Assembly: GCA_902543375.1 (NCBI GenBank)
Contig: CACBYE010000007.1
Location: forward strand, 1-53,350
DNA: 53,350 nucleotides
Reading direction: 5' to 3'
Source: an uncultured Pelagibacteraceae bacterium
Lineage (GTDB): Bacteria; Pseudomonadota; Alphaproteobacteria; Pelagibacterales; Pelagibacteraceae
In this document: one piece after another, positions 27,931-36,509 of the stretch
How the letters are laid out: each line of letters starts with the position of its first letter
How positions within the stretch are numbered: position 1 is the first letter of the stretch
Made by a program: the position numbers and the translations under genes
The notes under the pieces: generated by a model
The model's database searches: none
The model's input: only the letters and a program-made list of their open reading frames with translations
What the model was told of the DNA's origin: nothing

Positions 27931-28947
27931 TTAACTAAATGCTTCTACCCAAGTTCCTTGTGTAGATGCTTTAGAATATTCTGTTGCACGACCTTCGAAG
28001 AAGTTCATGTGTTCAACAGCATTTAGCATTGTGTCTAACCACCCTAATGGATTTTTCTGAACATCATAAATAGGTTCTAGACCCAATTGAACTAATCTTC
28101 TGTTTCCAATAAATCTAATGTAATCTTTAACTTCTTTTGCAGTTAAACCTTCCATTGGACCCATTTCAAAAGCTAAATCAATAAAAGCATCTTCGTGTTC
28201 TATGATGGTTCTGCAAGCTTCGTAAAGTTCTTTTTTTAATTTTGCATTCCATATCTCTGGATTTTCTTTTATGAACTCTTTGAAAATTCTAATCATTGAA
28301 TTGCAATGAAGAGTTTCATCTCTTACAGACCAGGTAACTATCTGACCCATGCCTTTCATCTTGTTATGTCTTGGGAAATTTAAAAGAATTGCAAAACTTG
28401 CAAAAAGTTGAAGACCTTCAGTAAACGCACTGAAGACAGCAACTGTTTTTGCAATGTCCTCTTTTGAACTCATATCAAAATTTTGCATGTAGTCGTATTT
28501 ATCTTTCATTTCTTTATACTTCATGAATGCAGAATATTCTGACTCTGGCATTCCGATTGTATCTAATAAATGAGAGTAAGCTGCGATATGTACTGTCTCC
28601 ATAGAAGCAAATGCTGTCATCATCATTAAAACTTCAGTTGGTTTAAACACAGTTGTATAATGTCTCAAATAACAATTACTTACTTCAACATCAGCTTGTG
28701 TAAAAAATCTAAATATTTGAGTTAATAAGTTTTTTTCGGATTGAGTTAGATTTTTTTGCCAATCTCTGACATCATCCCCTAATGGTACCTCTTCTGGTAA
28801 CCAATGAATTCTTTGTTGAGTTAACCATGCATCATAACACCATGGATATCTAAAAGGTTTGTAAACTGGATTTTCAACTAGTAAGCCCATTTTTTTTGGC
28901 TGAACTATTTCTTTATTTGGCATTTTAATTTTCTCTGTTACTGACAT
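27931..28947 (-). CDS. nrdB: Class I ribonucleotide reductase beta subunit
   Basis: Houses the di-iron/tyrosyl radical cofactor for deoxyribonucleotide synthesis. 338 residues from ATG 28947, which has GAGGAG eight bases upstream; the in-frame GTG at 28956 would abut that site and is rejected. Ligand set visible: Asp86, Glu117, His120, Glu177, Glu211, His214, with the radical tyrosine Tyr124 at the E. coli Tyr122 position (ETVHIAAY). It is therefore a conventional tyrosyl radical type. The start lies inside the nrdA end (ten-base overlap). Confidence 0.94.
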   Translation of the reverse strand: MSVTEKIKMPNKEIVQPKKMGLLVENPVYKPFRYPWCYDAWLTQQRIHWLPEEVPLGDDVRDWQKNLTQSEKNLLTQIFRFFTQADVEVSNCYLRHYTTVFKPTEVLMMMTAFASMETVHIAAYSHLLDTIGMPESEYSAFMKYKEMKDKYDYMQNFDMSSKEDIAKTVAVFSAFTEGLQLFASFAILLNFPRHNKMKGMGQIVTWSVRDETLHCNSMIRIFKEFIKENPEIWNAKLKKELYEACRTIIEHEDAFIDLAFEMGPMEGLTAKEVKDYIRFIGNRRLVQLGLEPIYDVQKNPLGWLDTMLNAVEHMNFFEGRATEYSKASTQGTWVEAFS

Positions 28948-30878
28948 GATAAACACTCCTCGTATTCTGGTTCTTGGTTTGGTTGATTGTTTTTGGATTT
29001 ATATACATTAGCTGTAACATCCGTTGATTTAGCATCATTGATATTTTCAGCTCTTTGAATTGATTTTGATCTACAGTAATAAAGGCTTTTTAAACCTTTT
29101 TTCCAAGCATCAAAATGAATTCTATGTAATTCTTTTTTATGAACGTCTGCTGGTAAAAATAAATTGACCGATTGAGCCTGCGAAATAAAAGGTGTTCGAT
29201 CACCGCTTAGTTCAATGATCCATTTCTGATTCAGCTCAAAAGCTGTTTTAAAGACATCTTTTTCTAAATCGGTTAAAAAATCTAAATGTGAAACAGATCC
29301 TTGATTAGTTGTAATTGTAGACCAGGTTTCGTCATCGTTTTTACCATGACTTTCTAAGATCTCTTCAAGATATCTATTTCTAACATTAAATGATCCCGAT
29401 AAAGTTTTATGAGTATAGCTATTAGCAGCAACAGGTTCCACCCCGGGAGAGGCTCCACCGCAAATTATTGATATAGAGGCTGTCGGAGCTATTGCAGTTT
29501 TATTCGAAAATCTTTCTTGAAATCCATATTCTGCAGCATCAGGACATGCACCTCTTTCTTTAGCTAAATCTTTTGAAGCCTGGTTAACTTGTTCATCAAT
29601 TTGTTTAAATATTTTTTTGTTCCAAGATTTTGCCATCACTGACTCAAGAGGAATTCTATTTTTTTGTAAAAAAGAATGGAAACCCATTACACCTAAACCT
29701 ACACTTCTCTCTCTTTCTGCTGAATACTTGGCATCTTTAAATTGATCTGGTGCTTTATTTATAAAATCAGATAAAACGTTATCTAAAAATCTCATTACAT
29801 CATTAATCATATTAGGATCGTCTTTCCACTCATCATACTTTTCTAAATTCAGTGAAGACAGACAACAAACAGCTGTTCTATCATGTCCATCCTTATCAAT
29901 TCCTGTAGGTAAAGTTATCTCACTGCACAGATTGGATGTCTTGACTGTAAGGTTGGCTAATTTGTGATGTTGAGGGATCTGTCTATTAACAGTATCAATA
30001 TAAATTATATAAGGTTCCCCTGTTTCTATTCTTGCTGTTAACAATCTAATCCACAGGTTTCTAGCTGATAAAGTTTGTTGAATAGTTCCATCAACAGGAC
30101 TTTTGAGTGCCCATTGCTCATCTGTTTCAACCGCTCTCATGAATGCGTCTGAAACTAAGACACCGTGATGCAAGTTTAAAGATTTTCTATTTGGATCACC
30201 ACCTGTTGGTCTTCTCATTTCAATAAATTCTTCAATCTCAGGATGATCAATCGGTAGATAACATGCAGCTGAGCCTCTTCTAAGAGAACCTTGGCTAATT
30301 GCCATAGTTAAAGAGTCCATAACTTTTATAAAAGGAATTATTCCAGAAGTTTTTCCAACTTTTCCTATTTTTTCTCCAATAGATCTTAGATTACCCCAAT
30401 AACTTCCAATACCTCCACCTTTAGCAGCTAACCAAACATTCTCACTCCAGAGATCCAGGATGCCTCCTAAACTATCTGAGGCTTCATTAAGAAAACATGA
30501 AATGGGTAAACCCCTTTTAGTACCTCCGTTGGATAAAACTGGAGTTGCTGGCATGAACCATAAGTTACTTATATAGTTATAAACTCGTTGCGCATGTAAA
30601 TTATCGTCTGAATATGTGCTTGCTACTCTCGCAAATAAGTCTTGGTAGGACTCATTTTGTCCTAAGTATCTATCCTTTAAAGTCGCTTTACCAAAATCAG
30701 TTAGTTTTGCGTCTCGAGACCTGTCAATTTTAATGATTATACCTCTATCATTTTGAAATAATTCCGTTTCATTATTTAATGAAAATAAATCTGGTCTATT
30801 GCCTTTTGGAACCTCTTTAACTGTAGGGGTATACTCAGAGACAGCTTTCTTTAAGGCCTGCGATAGTATTTTATTCAT
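28938..30878 (-). CDS. nrdA: Class I ribonucleotide reductase alpha subunit
   Basis: Catalytic subunit reducing ribonucleoside diphosphates. 646 residues: GLPISCFLNEASDS with the first redox cysteine, AAKGGGIGSYWGNLRS, NLCSEI with the thiyl-radical cysteine and catalytic glutamate, second redox cysteine in AVCCLSSLN, PTASISIICGGASPGVEP, LYYCRSKS with the tyrosine pair, and a C-terminal CLSC thiol pair that accepts electrons. The N-terminus lacks an ATP-cone: the catalytic domain begins within about 50 residues, so the enzyme is some 100 residues shorter than E. coli NrdA. Likely divergently transcribed from the phosphohexomutase gene. Confidence 0.94.
   Translation of the reverse strand: MNKILSQALKKAVSEYTPTVKEVPKGNRPDLFSLNNETELFQNDRGIIIKIDRSRDAKLTDFGKATLKDRYLGQNESYQDLFARVASTYSDDNLHAQRVYNYISNLWFMPATPVLSNGGTKRGLPISCFLNEASDSLGGILDLWSENVWLAAKGGGIGSYWGNLRSIGEKIGKVGKTSGIIPFIKVMDSLTMAISQGSLRRGSAACYLPIDHPEIEEFIEMRRPTGGDPNRKSLNLHHGVLVSDAFMRAVETDEQWALKSPVDGTIQQTLSARNLWIRLLTARIETGEPYIIYIDTVNRQIPQHHKLANLTVKTSNLCSEITLPTGIDKDGHDRTAVCCLSSLNLEKYDEWKDDPNMINDVMRFLDNVLSDFINKAPDQFKDAKYSAERERSVGLGVMGFHSFLQKNRIPLESVMAKSWNKKIFKQIDEQVNQASKDLAKERGACPDAAEYGFQERFSNKTAIAPTASISIICGGASPGVEPVAANSYTHKTLSGSFNVRNRYLEEILESHGKNDDETWSTITTNQGSVSHLDFLTDLEKDVFKTAFELNQKWIIELSGDRTPFISQAQSVNLFLPADVHKKELHRIHFDAWKKGLKSLYYCRSKSIQRAENINDAKSTDVTANVYKSKNNQPNQEPEYEECLSCQ
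28956..28961 (-). promoter_or_regulatory. Shine-Dalgarno GAGGAG of nrdB, inside nrdA
   Basis: GAGGAG on the reverse strand, eight bases ahead of ATG 28947 and within the last codons of nrdA. It decides the nrdB start in favour of 28947. Confidence 0.65.
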
Positions 30879-30910
30879 ATTTTTTAGTTTATTATGTTAT
30901 TATTGCGAAA

Positions 30911-30925
30911 ACAACTAGATGTTGT
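30911..30925. promoter_or_regulatory. Inverted repeat in the nrdA/phosphomutase intergenic region, possible operator
   Basis: ACAAC-N5-GTTGT (acaactagatgttgt) lies about 33 bases upstream of nrdA. About 20 bases further is atactatataag, which loosely resembles an NrdR box. NrdR usually binds tandem 16-base palindromes about three helical turns apart upstream of nrd genes. The match is partial and the assignment is a guess. Confidence 0.25.
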
Positions 30926-31035
30926 ATGCGCTTTGTATCAATATACTATATAAGAAGTAAATCAATAGAACATTTATAGAACAATGAAAAAATAATTCAA
31001 CTATAAAAGTCAAAAAAATGTAAGTAATTAACAAT

Positions 31036-32490
31036 ATGGCTCAATCATTAAAAATAGACCCCTATGGTTTTAGGGAATATGACGCCCGTTGGGTCTTTGA
31101 AAAAGACATCAACGAACAAGGGATAACGAATCTAGGCAAGGGACTTGGAACACAGATTAAGAAACATACTAAAAAAGATAACCCTAGGGTAATCGTTGGA
31201 CATGATTACAGATCATACAGTGAAAAAATAAAAACTGCACTCAAAGATGGTTTGATTTCAACTGGATGTTTTATAGAAGATGTCGGCTTATCTTTATCAC
31301 CAATGGTTTATTATGCTCAATTTAATTTAGACGCGGATGCAGTTGCAATGGTGACCGCAAGTCATAATGAAAATGGTTGGACGGGTGTAAAAATGGGTAT
31401 CAAAAAGGGATTAACGCATGCCCCAGAGGAAATGAAAGAACTTAAAGAAATTACTTTAGGTCAAAATTTTACTAAGGGAAACGGAAATCAAAAACAAATA
31501 AAAAATTTTGATAAAATTTATAAAGATGATTTGATAAACAAAAATAAAATAAATAAAAAAATTAAAGCTGTAGTTGCATGTGGTAATGGTACTGCGGGTA
31601 TATTTGCTCCAGATATACTTAAAGGTATAGGATGTGAGGTGATTGAGCTAGATTGCAATTTAGATTGGAATTTTCCAAAATACAATCCAAATCCTGAAGA
31701 TCTAGAAATGCTTCATGCAATTGCAAAATCTGTAAAAGATAATAAAGCTGATATAGGTTTTGGTTTTGATGGAGATGGAGATCGCGTAGGAGTAATCGAT
31801 GATGAGGGAAATGAAATTTTTTCAGATAAAATAGGTTTATTAATTGCGAGAAATCTCTCAAGTACTCATAAAAATTCAAAATTTATTGTAGATGTTAAAT
31901 CAACTGGTCTCTATTCAACCGATGAAGTTTTAAATCGAAATCAATGTAAAACCATATATTGGAAAACCGGTCATTCACATATAAAAAGAAAAGTTCATAA
32001 TGAGAAAGCCTTAGCTGGATTTGAAAAAAGTGGACATTTTTTTTTCAATCAACCATTAGGATATGGTTATGATGATGGTATAAATTCAGCAATTCAGGTT
32101 TGTCATTTGTTAAATAATCAGGATAAAAAGATGAGTGAAATTATAAAAAAACTTCCTATCACTTACCAATCACCTACAATGGCTCCTTTTTGCTCAGATG
32201 AGGAAAAATATAGTGTAGTAGATGAAATGGTAAATGAATTCCAAAGAATAAAAGAGCAAAAAATAAAAATAGATAATCAGGAAATAAAAGAAATAATAAC
32301 TGTAAATGGAGTGAGATTTTCTTTTGATGATGGTTCATGGGGTCTAATTAGAGCTTCATCAAATAAACCTTCATTAGTTGTGGTTACAGAAAGTCCAACG
32401 TCAGACATGAGAAAATTAAATATCTTTAAATTCATAGACGAGACACTTAAGAAAACAGGAAAAATAGGTGAATATGATCAAAAAATTTAA
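31036..32490 (+). CDS. Phosphomannomutase/phosphoglucomutase
   Basis: Interconverts hexose 1- and 6-phosphates, feeding nucleotide sugars for envelope glycans and possibly UDP-glucose for glucosylglycerate. 484 residues of the alpha-D-phosphohexomutase family in four-domain order: phosphoserine loop TASHNENGWTG with Ser109, metal loop DGDGDR at 245-250, sugar-specificity loop FEKSGH at 329-334, and a C-terminal phosphate-binding region around RASSNKPSLVV. The E-x-SGH form is consistent with AlgC-like dual mannose/glucose activity. A hairpin with T-tract follows 71 bases after the stop. Confidence 0.88.
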   Translation: MAQSLKIDPYGFREYDARWVFEKDINEQGITNLGKGLGTQIKKHTKKDNPRVIVGHDYRSYSEKIKTALKDGLISTGCFIEDVGLSLSPMVYYAQFNLDADAVAMVTASHNENGWTGVKMGIKKGLTHAPEEMKELKEITLGQNFTKGNGNQKQIKNFDKIYKDDLINKNKINKKIKAVVACGNGTAGIFAPDILKGIGCEVIELDCNLDWNFPKYNPNPEDLEMLHAIAKSVKDNKADIGFGFDGDGDRVGVIDDEGNEIFSDKIGLLIARNLSSTHKNSKFIVDVKSTGLYSTDEVLNRNQCKTIYWKTGHSHIKRKVHNEKALAGFEKSGHFFFNQPLGYGYDDGINSAIQVCHLLNNQDKKMSEIIKKLPITYQSPTMAPFCSDEEKYSVVDEMVNEFQRIKEQKIKIDNQEIKEIITVNGVRFSFDDGSWGLIRASSNKPSLVVVTESPTSDMRKLNIFKFIDETLKKTGKIGEYDQKI

Positions 32491-32561
32491 GTTTAATAAT
32501 TAATAGATTCAACTATTAAGTGTTCATAAAATTGTAAAGAATCATTTAAGATTACAGATGT

Positions 32562-32599
32562 GAGGTGATGGAGGGAGACTGAAATCACCTCTTTTTTTT
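32562..32599 (+). terminator. Intrinsic terminator or attenuator abutting the next start codon
   Basis: GAGGTGAT (32562-32569) pairs perfectly with ATCACCTC (32584-32591) around a 14-base loop containing GGAGGGAG, followed by eight T (32592-32599). One A later comes the ATG of the DUF2061 gene. By form it is a Rho-independent terminator for the phosphohexomutase transcript. Its position means any upstream transcript must read through it to express the downstream gene, so attenuation is also possible. Confidence 0.75.
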
Positions 32600-32600
32600 A

Positions 32601-32801
32601 ATGGCTGATAAAAAAATTAGATCAATTGCAAAAACTTTTTCTTGGCGATTCATAATTTTTGTTTATTGGGTGATTTTTGGATATGTTTACACTGGAACAT
32701 TTACTGGTGCAGGAATACTAGGCGTTGGATCTATAATTCCTTTATTTTTTTATTATTTTCACGAAAGAGCCTGGACCAAGATTAAGTGGGGAACAGATTA
32801 A
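32601..32801 (+). CDS. DUF2061 small membrane protein
   Basis: A 66-residue protein beginning with a charged stretch and RSIAKTFSWRFIIF, the conserved opening of DUF2061, followed by two hydrophobic segments (about 14-30 and 36-54) and the C-terminal HERAWTKIKWG that is also typical. Its function is unknown; in other bacteria DUF2061 is sometimes found near sulfur-assimilation genes, and here it converges on a TauE/SafE gene with one base between stops. The start codon directly follows a terminator hairpin and has no Shine-Dalgarno in the normal place. Confidence 0.78.
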   Translation: MADKKIRSIAKTFSWRFIIFVYWVIFGYVYTGTFTGAGILGVGSIIPLFFYYFHERAWTKIKWGTD

Positions 32802-32802
32802 A

Positions 32803-33639
32803 TTAACTTATAGATAGATATTCAAAAAAAGATCTAATTGACACAACAATTAAAAATGTTCCAAAGATTTTACTTAAAATTTTTTTGTCAATTTTATAAA
32901 CCGCTCTAGCACCCACCCTAGCCATTATCATTGTGACAGGTACAAAAACTAAAAAGCCAAGTAGATTTACATATCCTACGCTGTAAGGAGTGCTAATATT
33001 ATCCAAAATTTTACCTCCAGTAATCATTGTGATAGTGCCAAAAACTGCAATTAGAAAACCAACCCCTGCAGCGGTGCCTATTGATCTTCTAATATCGTAA
33101 CCAAAAGTTCTCATGAAAGGAACCATTAATGATCCACCACCAATACCCAATAATACAGATATAAAACCTATTATGACCCCAGAAATATTTTTAGCTGAAT
33201 CAGATATCATTTTTGGATTTTTTAAAAGTTGTTCTCTAAAAAAGATAAAAAATAAACCCACTACAAAAGCCATAATGGAAAAAAATAAAATAAAAGCTGG
33301 TGTTTTTAAATTCACTGCTAAAAATGTTCCACCAATAACTCCTAACAAAATAAAAATTCCAAAGGATTTTATTAGCTTAAAATCAACAGCATCATACTCC
33401 ATATGAGTTTTGGTTGATATTATAGATGTTGGAATTATGATTGCTAACGATGTACCAACTGAAAGGTGCATTCTTGTTGCAATATCGAAATCTAAAACTG
33501 TAAAAGCGTAATAAAGTGCAGGTACTATTATGATGCCACCACCAACACCCAGTAATCCAGCCATAAAACCTGCAATAGATGCTGCCAAAGATAAAACAAA
33601 TAAAAGATTTATAATTTCATTAATATCTAAAATTTCCAT
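32803..33639 (-). CDS. TauE/SafE family anion permease
   Basis: A 278-residue membrane protein with about eight hydrophobic segments and the two TauE/SafE repeats: FMAGLLGVGGGIIIVPAL near residues 24-42 and GFISVLLGIGGGSLMVPFM near 155-175. Family members export or import sulfite, sulfoacetate, taurine-derived or other organic anions; the substrate is not predictable here. It overlaps dusA by one base, and follows the TRAP/dusA run. Confidence 0.88.
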   Translation of the reverse strand: MEILDINEIINLLFVLSLAASIAGFMAGLLGVGGGIIIVPALYYAFTVLDFDIATRMHLSVGTSLAIIIPTSIISTKTHMEYDAVDFKLIKSFGIFILLGVIGGTFLAVNLKTPAFILFFSIMAFVVGLFFIFFREQLLKNPKMISDSAKNISGVIIGFISVLLGIGGGSLMVPFMRTFGYDIRRSIGTAAGVGFLIAVFGTITMITGGKILDNISTPYSVGYVNLLGFLVFVPVTMIMARVGARAVYKIDKKILSKIFGTFLIVVSIRSFFEYLSIS

Positions 33640-34643
33640 TATGAGTTTGCTTGAATAGCTTTCTCATTATTTTGAACAATAGTCATAATATGTTTTGTTT
33701 TTTGAAAATCTGAGTCTCTTGCCATCATATTATCACTTAAATACCTTTTCCACTCTTTTGAACCAATCTGTCCATGATACAAACCAACCGTATGTCTCAT
33801 TATATGATTAATCTTAGTTCCCAATTTTATTTCTCTATCAGCATATTCTAACAGTTTCTCTACAACTTGTTCTCTTGTTGGGTTATTTTTTGTTTTAAAA
33901 ATTTCTTTTTCAATTTCAATCAAAGAATATGGATTTTGATAGATTGATCTTCCTATCATAACACCATCACAAAAATTCAAATGGTTTTTAATTTGATCAA
34001 TTTTCGTAATACCTCCATTTATTATTATTTCCAAATTAGAATTTTCTTTTTTAATATCATAAACCATTTTATAATTTAGCTTTGGAATATTTAAATTTTG
34101 CTTTGGAGATAAACCTGTAAGCATTGCTTTTCTTGCATGTAAAATAAAAGTTTTTGAACCGGCATCTCTCATCTTATGAATAAAATTATTTAGATATTCA
34201 AATTCCTCTATATTATCAAAACCAATTCTTGTCTTAGCTGTGACAGGAATTTTACATGCATTTGCCATTGAATTAATACATTCTGCAACCAACTCTGGTT
34301 CCTTCATTAAACATGCACCAAACTTATTCTTCTGAACTTTTTTACTGGGACAACCAAGGTTAATATTAATTTCATCATAGCCCATATCCTCGGCAATTTT
34401 AGCTACTTCTGCTAATTCATCCTTATCTGACCCACCTACTTGTAGAGCTAAAGGTTTTTCAACCGGACTGTAAGATAATATTTTTTTTCTATCTCCACGA
34501 ATTGCTGATTTGGTTGCGACCATCTCTGTATAGAGCATGACATTTTTACTCATTAATCGGAGAAAAAAACGATCATGTCTGTCAGTGCAATCCATCATTG
34601 GAGCAACTGAAATTTTTCTATTTATTTTTTTTTTAGAATCCAA
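33639..34643 (-). CDS. dusA: tRNA-dihydrouridine synthase A
   Basis: FMN/NADPH-dependent reduction of uridine in the tRNA D-loop (positions 20/20a for DusA). 334 residues: SVAPMMDCTDRHDRFFLRLM near 13-31 is the DusA form of the flavin-binding start, INLGCPSKKVQKNKFGACLM carries the catalytic cysteine, and IINGGITKIDQI and GRSIYQNP contribute to FMN binding. It begins inside the dctM end (11-base overlap), presumably only for economy of space. Confidence 0.92.
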   Translation of the reverse strand: MDSKKKINRKISVAPMMDCTDRHDRFFLRLMSKNVMLYTEMVATKSAIRGDRKKILSYSPVEKPLALQVGGSDKDELAEVAKIAEDMGYDEININLGCPSKKVQKNKFGACLMKEPELVAECINSMANACKIPVTAKTRIGFDNIEEFEYLNNFIHKMRDAGSKTFILHARKAMLTGLSPKQNLNIPKLNYKMVYDIKKENSNLEIIINGGITKIDQIKNHLNFCDGVMIGRSIYQNPYSLIEIEKEIFKTKNNPTREQVVEKLLEYADREIKLGTKINHIMRHTVGLYHGQIGSKEWKRYLSDNMMARDSDFQKTKHIMTIVQNNEKAIQANS

Positions 34644-35964
34644 GGTCTTTACCCATTATTTTATCAGGCAACCAGGTAACAATCTCAGGAAAAATACATA
34701 AGATCAATATAGCTAAAGCCATTATTATCATAAATGGTATAGATCCTTTTAATATTTCTGACAAACTGACGTCTGGGGTAATTCCTTTAATAATGTAAAG
34801 ATTTAACCCAACAGGAGGGGTTATTAATCCAATTTCCATATTAATTGTAAACACAATTGCAAACCAATAAGGGTCGAAACCTAATGTAGTGATAACTGGT
34901 AATAGTATTGCTGAAGTCATTACAATTACTGCAACTGGTGGCAGGAAGAAACCTGCAATTAAAAGAAATATATTTATTAAAATAAAAACGACCCACTTAT
35001 TTGAGCTTAGATCTACCATACTTTGTGCTAAAGACTGGGTTACATATAGTTGTGAGAGAGTGAATGCAAAAAGATAAGAAGCAGCGATAATAAACATTAT
35101 CATGACACTCTCTTTCATTGAAACTTTAACAATATTCCAAATTTTTTTAGGCTGATAAATTTTGTAAACAAGAGCTATTAAAACGAAAACTAAAAATGCT
35201 CCAACTCCTGAGGCCTCAGAAGGGGTTGCTACTCCACCATACAAAACATACAAAACTCCTGCAATGATTGCTAGAAAAGGAAGTATCCTAGGCAATACCT
35301 CTAGTTTTTCTTTTAAAGTGGGTTTTACTCTATTTCTCAAAGCTTTTGCTGCGTCTTTGTCGATAAAATAACTATGGATAAGTGCCCATATAGCAAACAT
35401 ACCAGCCAACATAAAACCAGGTACAAGGCCACATAAAAATAATCTTCCAATTGATGTTCCAGTTGCGATCCCGTAGACAATTAAAACAATACTTGGGGGA
35501 ATTAAAACTCCCAGAGTTCCACCAGCTGCAATAGTTCCGGTTGCAATCTGATCTGAATACCCTCTTTTCCTCATCTCAGGTATACCCATTGTTCCAATCG
35601 CTGCACAAGTTGCAGGGCTAGATCCACTTAGGGCTGCAAAAATTGAGCAAGCCCCTATATTAGAAATAACCAATCCTCCTGGTACTCTCCAGAGCCATCT
35701 GTCTAATCCTGTATATAAATCTTTACCAGCTGGAGAATTAGCAACTGCCATCCCCATCAAAATAAACATCGGTATCGAAAGTAAAACAAATGAGTTTAAT
35801 CCAGCAAAAAATGTTTCGGCAAAAACATCTAACATTTGAAAACCCTCAAATGATACTAGCAGAACTATTGATACAAAGCTCAAACCAAAAGCAATTGGAA
35901 TTCCAGAAAAAAGCACCACTAGAGTAAAAACTGCTACAATTATAGCTATTATTAATGGGTCCAT
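34633..35964 (-). CDS. dctM: TRAP transporter large permease DctM
   Basis: Ion-coupled membrane component that moves the substrate delivered by DctP. 443 residues with about twelve to thirteen hydrophobic segments. Typical DctM features are SIPMFILMGMAVANS, the first re-entrant loop region AALSGSSPATCAAIGTMGIPEM, AAGGTLGVLIPPSIVLIVYG, and the C-terminal MEIGLITPPVGLNLYIIKGI. Overlaps dctQ by one base. Substrate class is decided by DctP, not by this protein. Confidence 0.94.
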   Translation of the reverse strand: MDPLIIAIIVAVFTLVVLFSGIPIAFGLSFVSIVLLVSFEGFQMLDVFAETFFAGLNSFVLLSIPMFILMGMAVANSPAGKDLYTGLDRWLWRVPGGLVISNIGACSIFAALSGSSPATCAAIGTMGIPEMRKRGYSDQIATGTIAAGGTLGVLIPPSIVLIVYGIATGTSIGRLFLCGLVPGFMLAGMFAIWALIHSYFIDKDAAKALRNRVKPTLKEKLEVLPRILPFLAIIAGVLYVLYGGVATPSEASGVGAFLVFVLIALVYKIYQPKKIWNIVKVSMKESVMIMFIIAASYLFAFTLSQLYVTQSLAQSMVDLSSNKWVVFILINIFLLIAGFFLPPVAVIVMTSAILLPVITTLGFDPYWFAIVFTINMEIGLITPPVGLNLYIIKGITPDVSLSEILKGSIPFMIIMALAILILCIFPEIVTWLPDKIMGKDLGF

Positions 35965-36458
35965 TAATTCTGATCCTTATCGTCAGTTAGTTTTATAATT
36001 TCTGCTATATATTGTAATATCATTAGTACAGCTCCTATCATCATTGATGAATATGGTATCCACAAAGGGGGATCCCAAACAGTACCCGTTGAATAATTTT
36101 TGGTAAAGGCTTCCTCCACCATTATAAATCCAAAATAAAATAAAATTAAGAAAAATAATAAACTTAAAAAAGATGTAAAAATTTTTAGTCTAATTATATT
36201 TTTTTTTGATAAAAAGTCGTAAATCCATTCCATGCTAACGTGAGCTTTTTCACTGAGCACATATACACTTCCTATAAAAGTCGAAGCAACTAAAAGCATA
36301 GTTACAAGTTCTGTTTGCCAGGTAATTGCTCTTTGAAAAAAATATCTTTCAAAAACTAGTTCTACAATGACCAAAATAGATAAAAGCAAAGCTAATACTG
36401 CGAAAGCACCACAAGCCTTAGCTATAAAATCACAAATTTGTAGATATTTTTTTTTCAT
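35964..36458 (-). CDS. dctQ: TRAP transporter small permease DctQ
   Basis: Four-helix membrane partner of DctM, 164 residues with hydrophobic segments at about 14-36, 48-66, 90-112 and 132-152. VFERYFFQRAITWQTELVTMLLVASTFIGSVYV contains the DctQ-typical arginine/tryptophan/glutamate pattern. The ATG sits directly after the T-tract of the hairpin that separates it from dctP, so its expression probably depends on partial readthrough. Confidence 0.88.
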   Translation of the reverse strand: MKKKYLQICDFIAKACGAFAVLALLLSILVIVELVFERYFFQRAITWQTELVTMLLVASTFIGSVYVLSEKAHVSMEWIYDFLSKKNIIRLKIFTSFLSLLFFLILFYFGFIMVEEAFTKNYSTGTVWDPPLWIPYSSMMIGAVLMILQYIAEIIKLTDDKDQN

Positions 36459-36495
36459 AAAAAAAACCCCTATTTATTATGAATAAATAGGGGTT
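36459..36495 (-). terminator. Perfect 14-bp hairpin with U-tract between dctP and dctQ
   Basis: AACCCCTATTTATT (36465-36478) and AATAAATAGGGGTT (36482-36495) are perfect inverted repeats with a three-base loop. Read on the reverse strand, the hairpin is followed by eight T ending at 36459, immediately before the dctQ ATG. It lies 14 bases after the dctP stop. Inferred to terminate most transcripts after dctP and to protect the dctP mRNA 3' end, giving excess binding protein over permease. Confidence 0.85.
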
Positions 36496-36509
36496 CTTTA
36501 TATATTATT

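Noticed and set aside
33113..33406. 97-residue forward ORF inside the TauE/SafE gene
   Set aside because: Antisense shadow of a membrane protein; composition and lack of motifs give no support.
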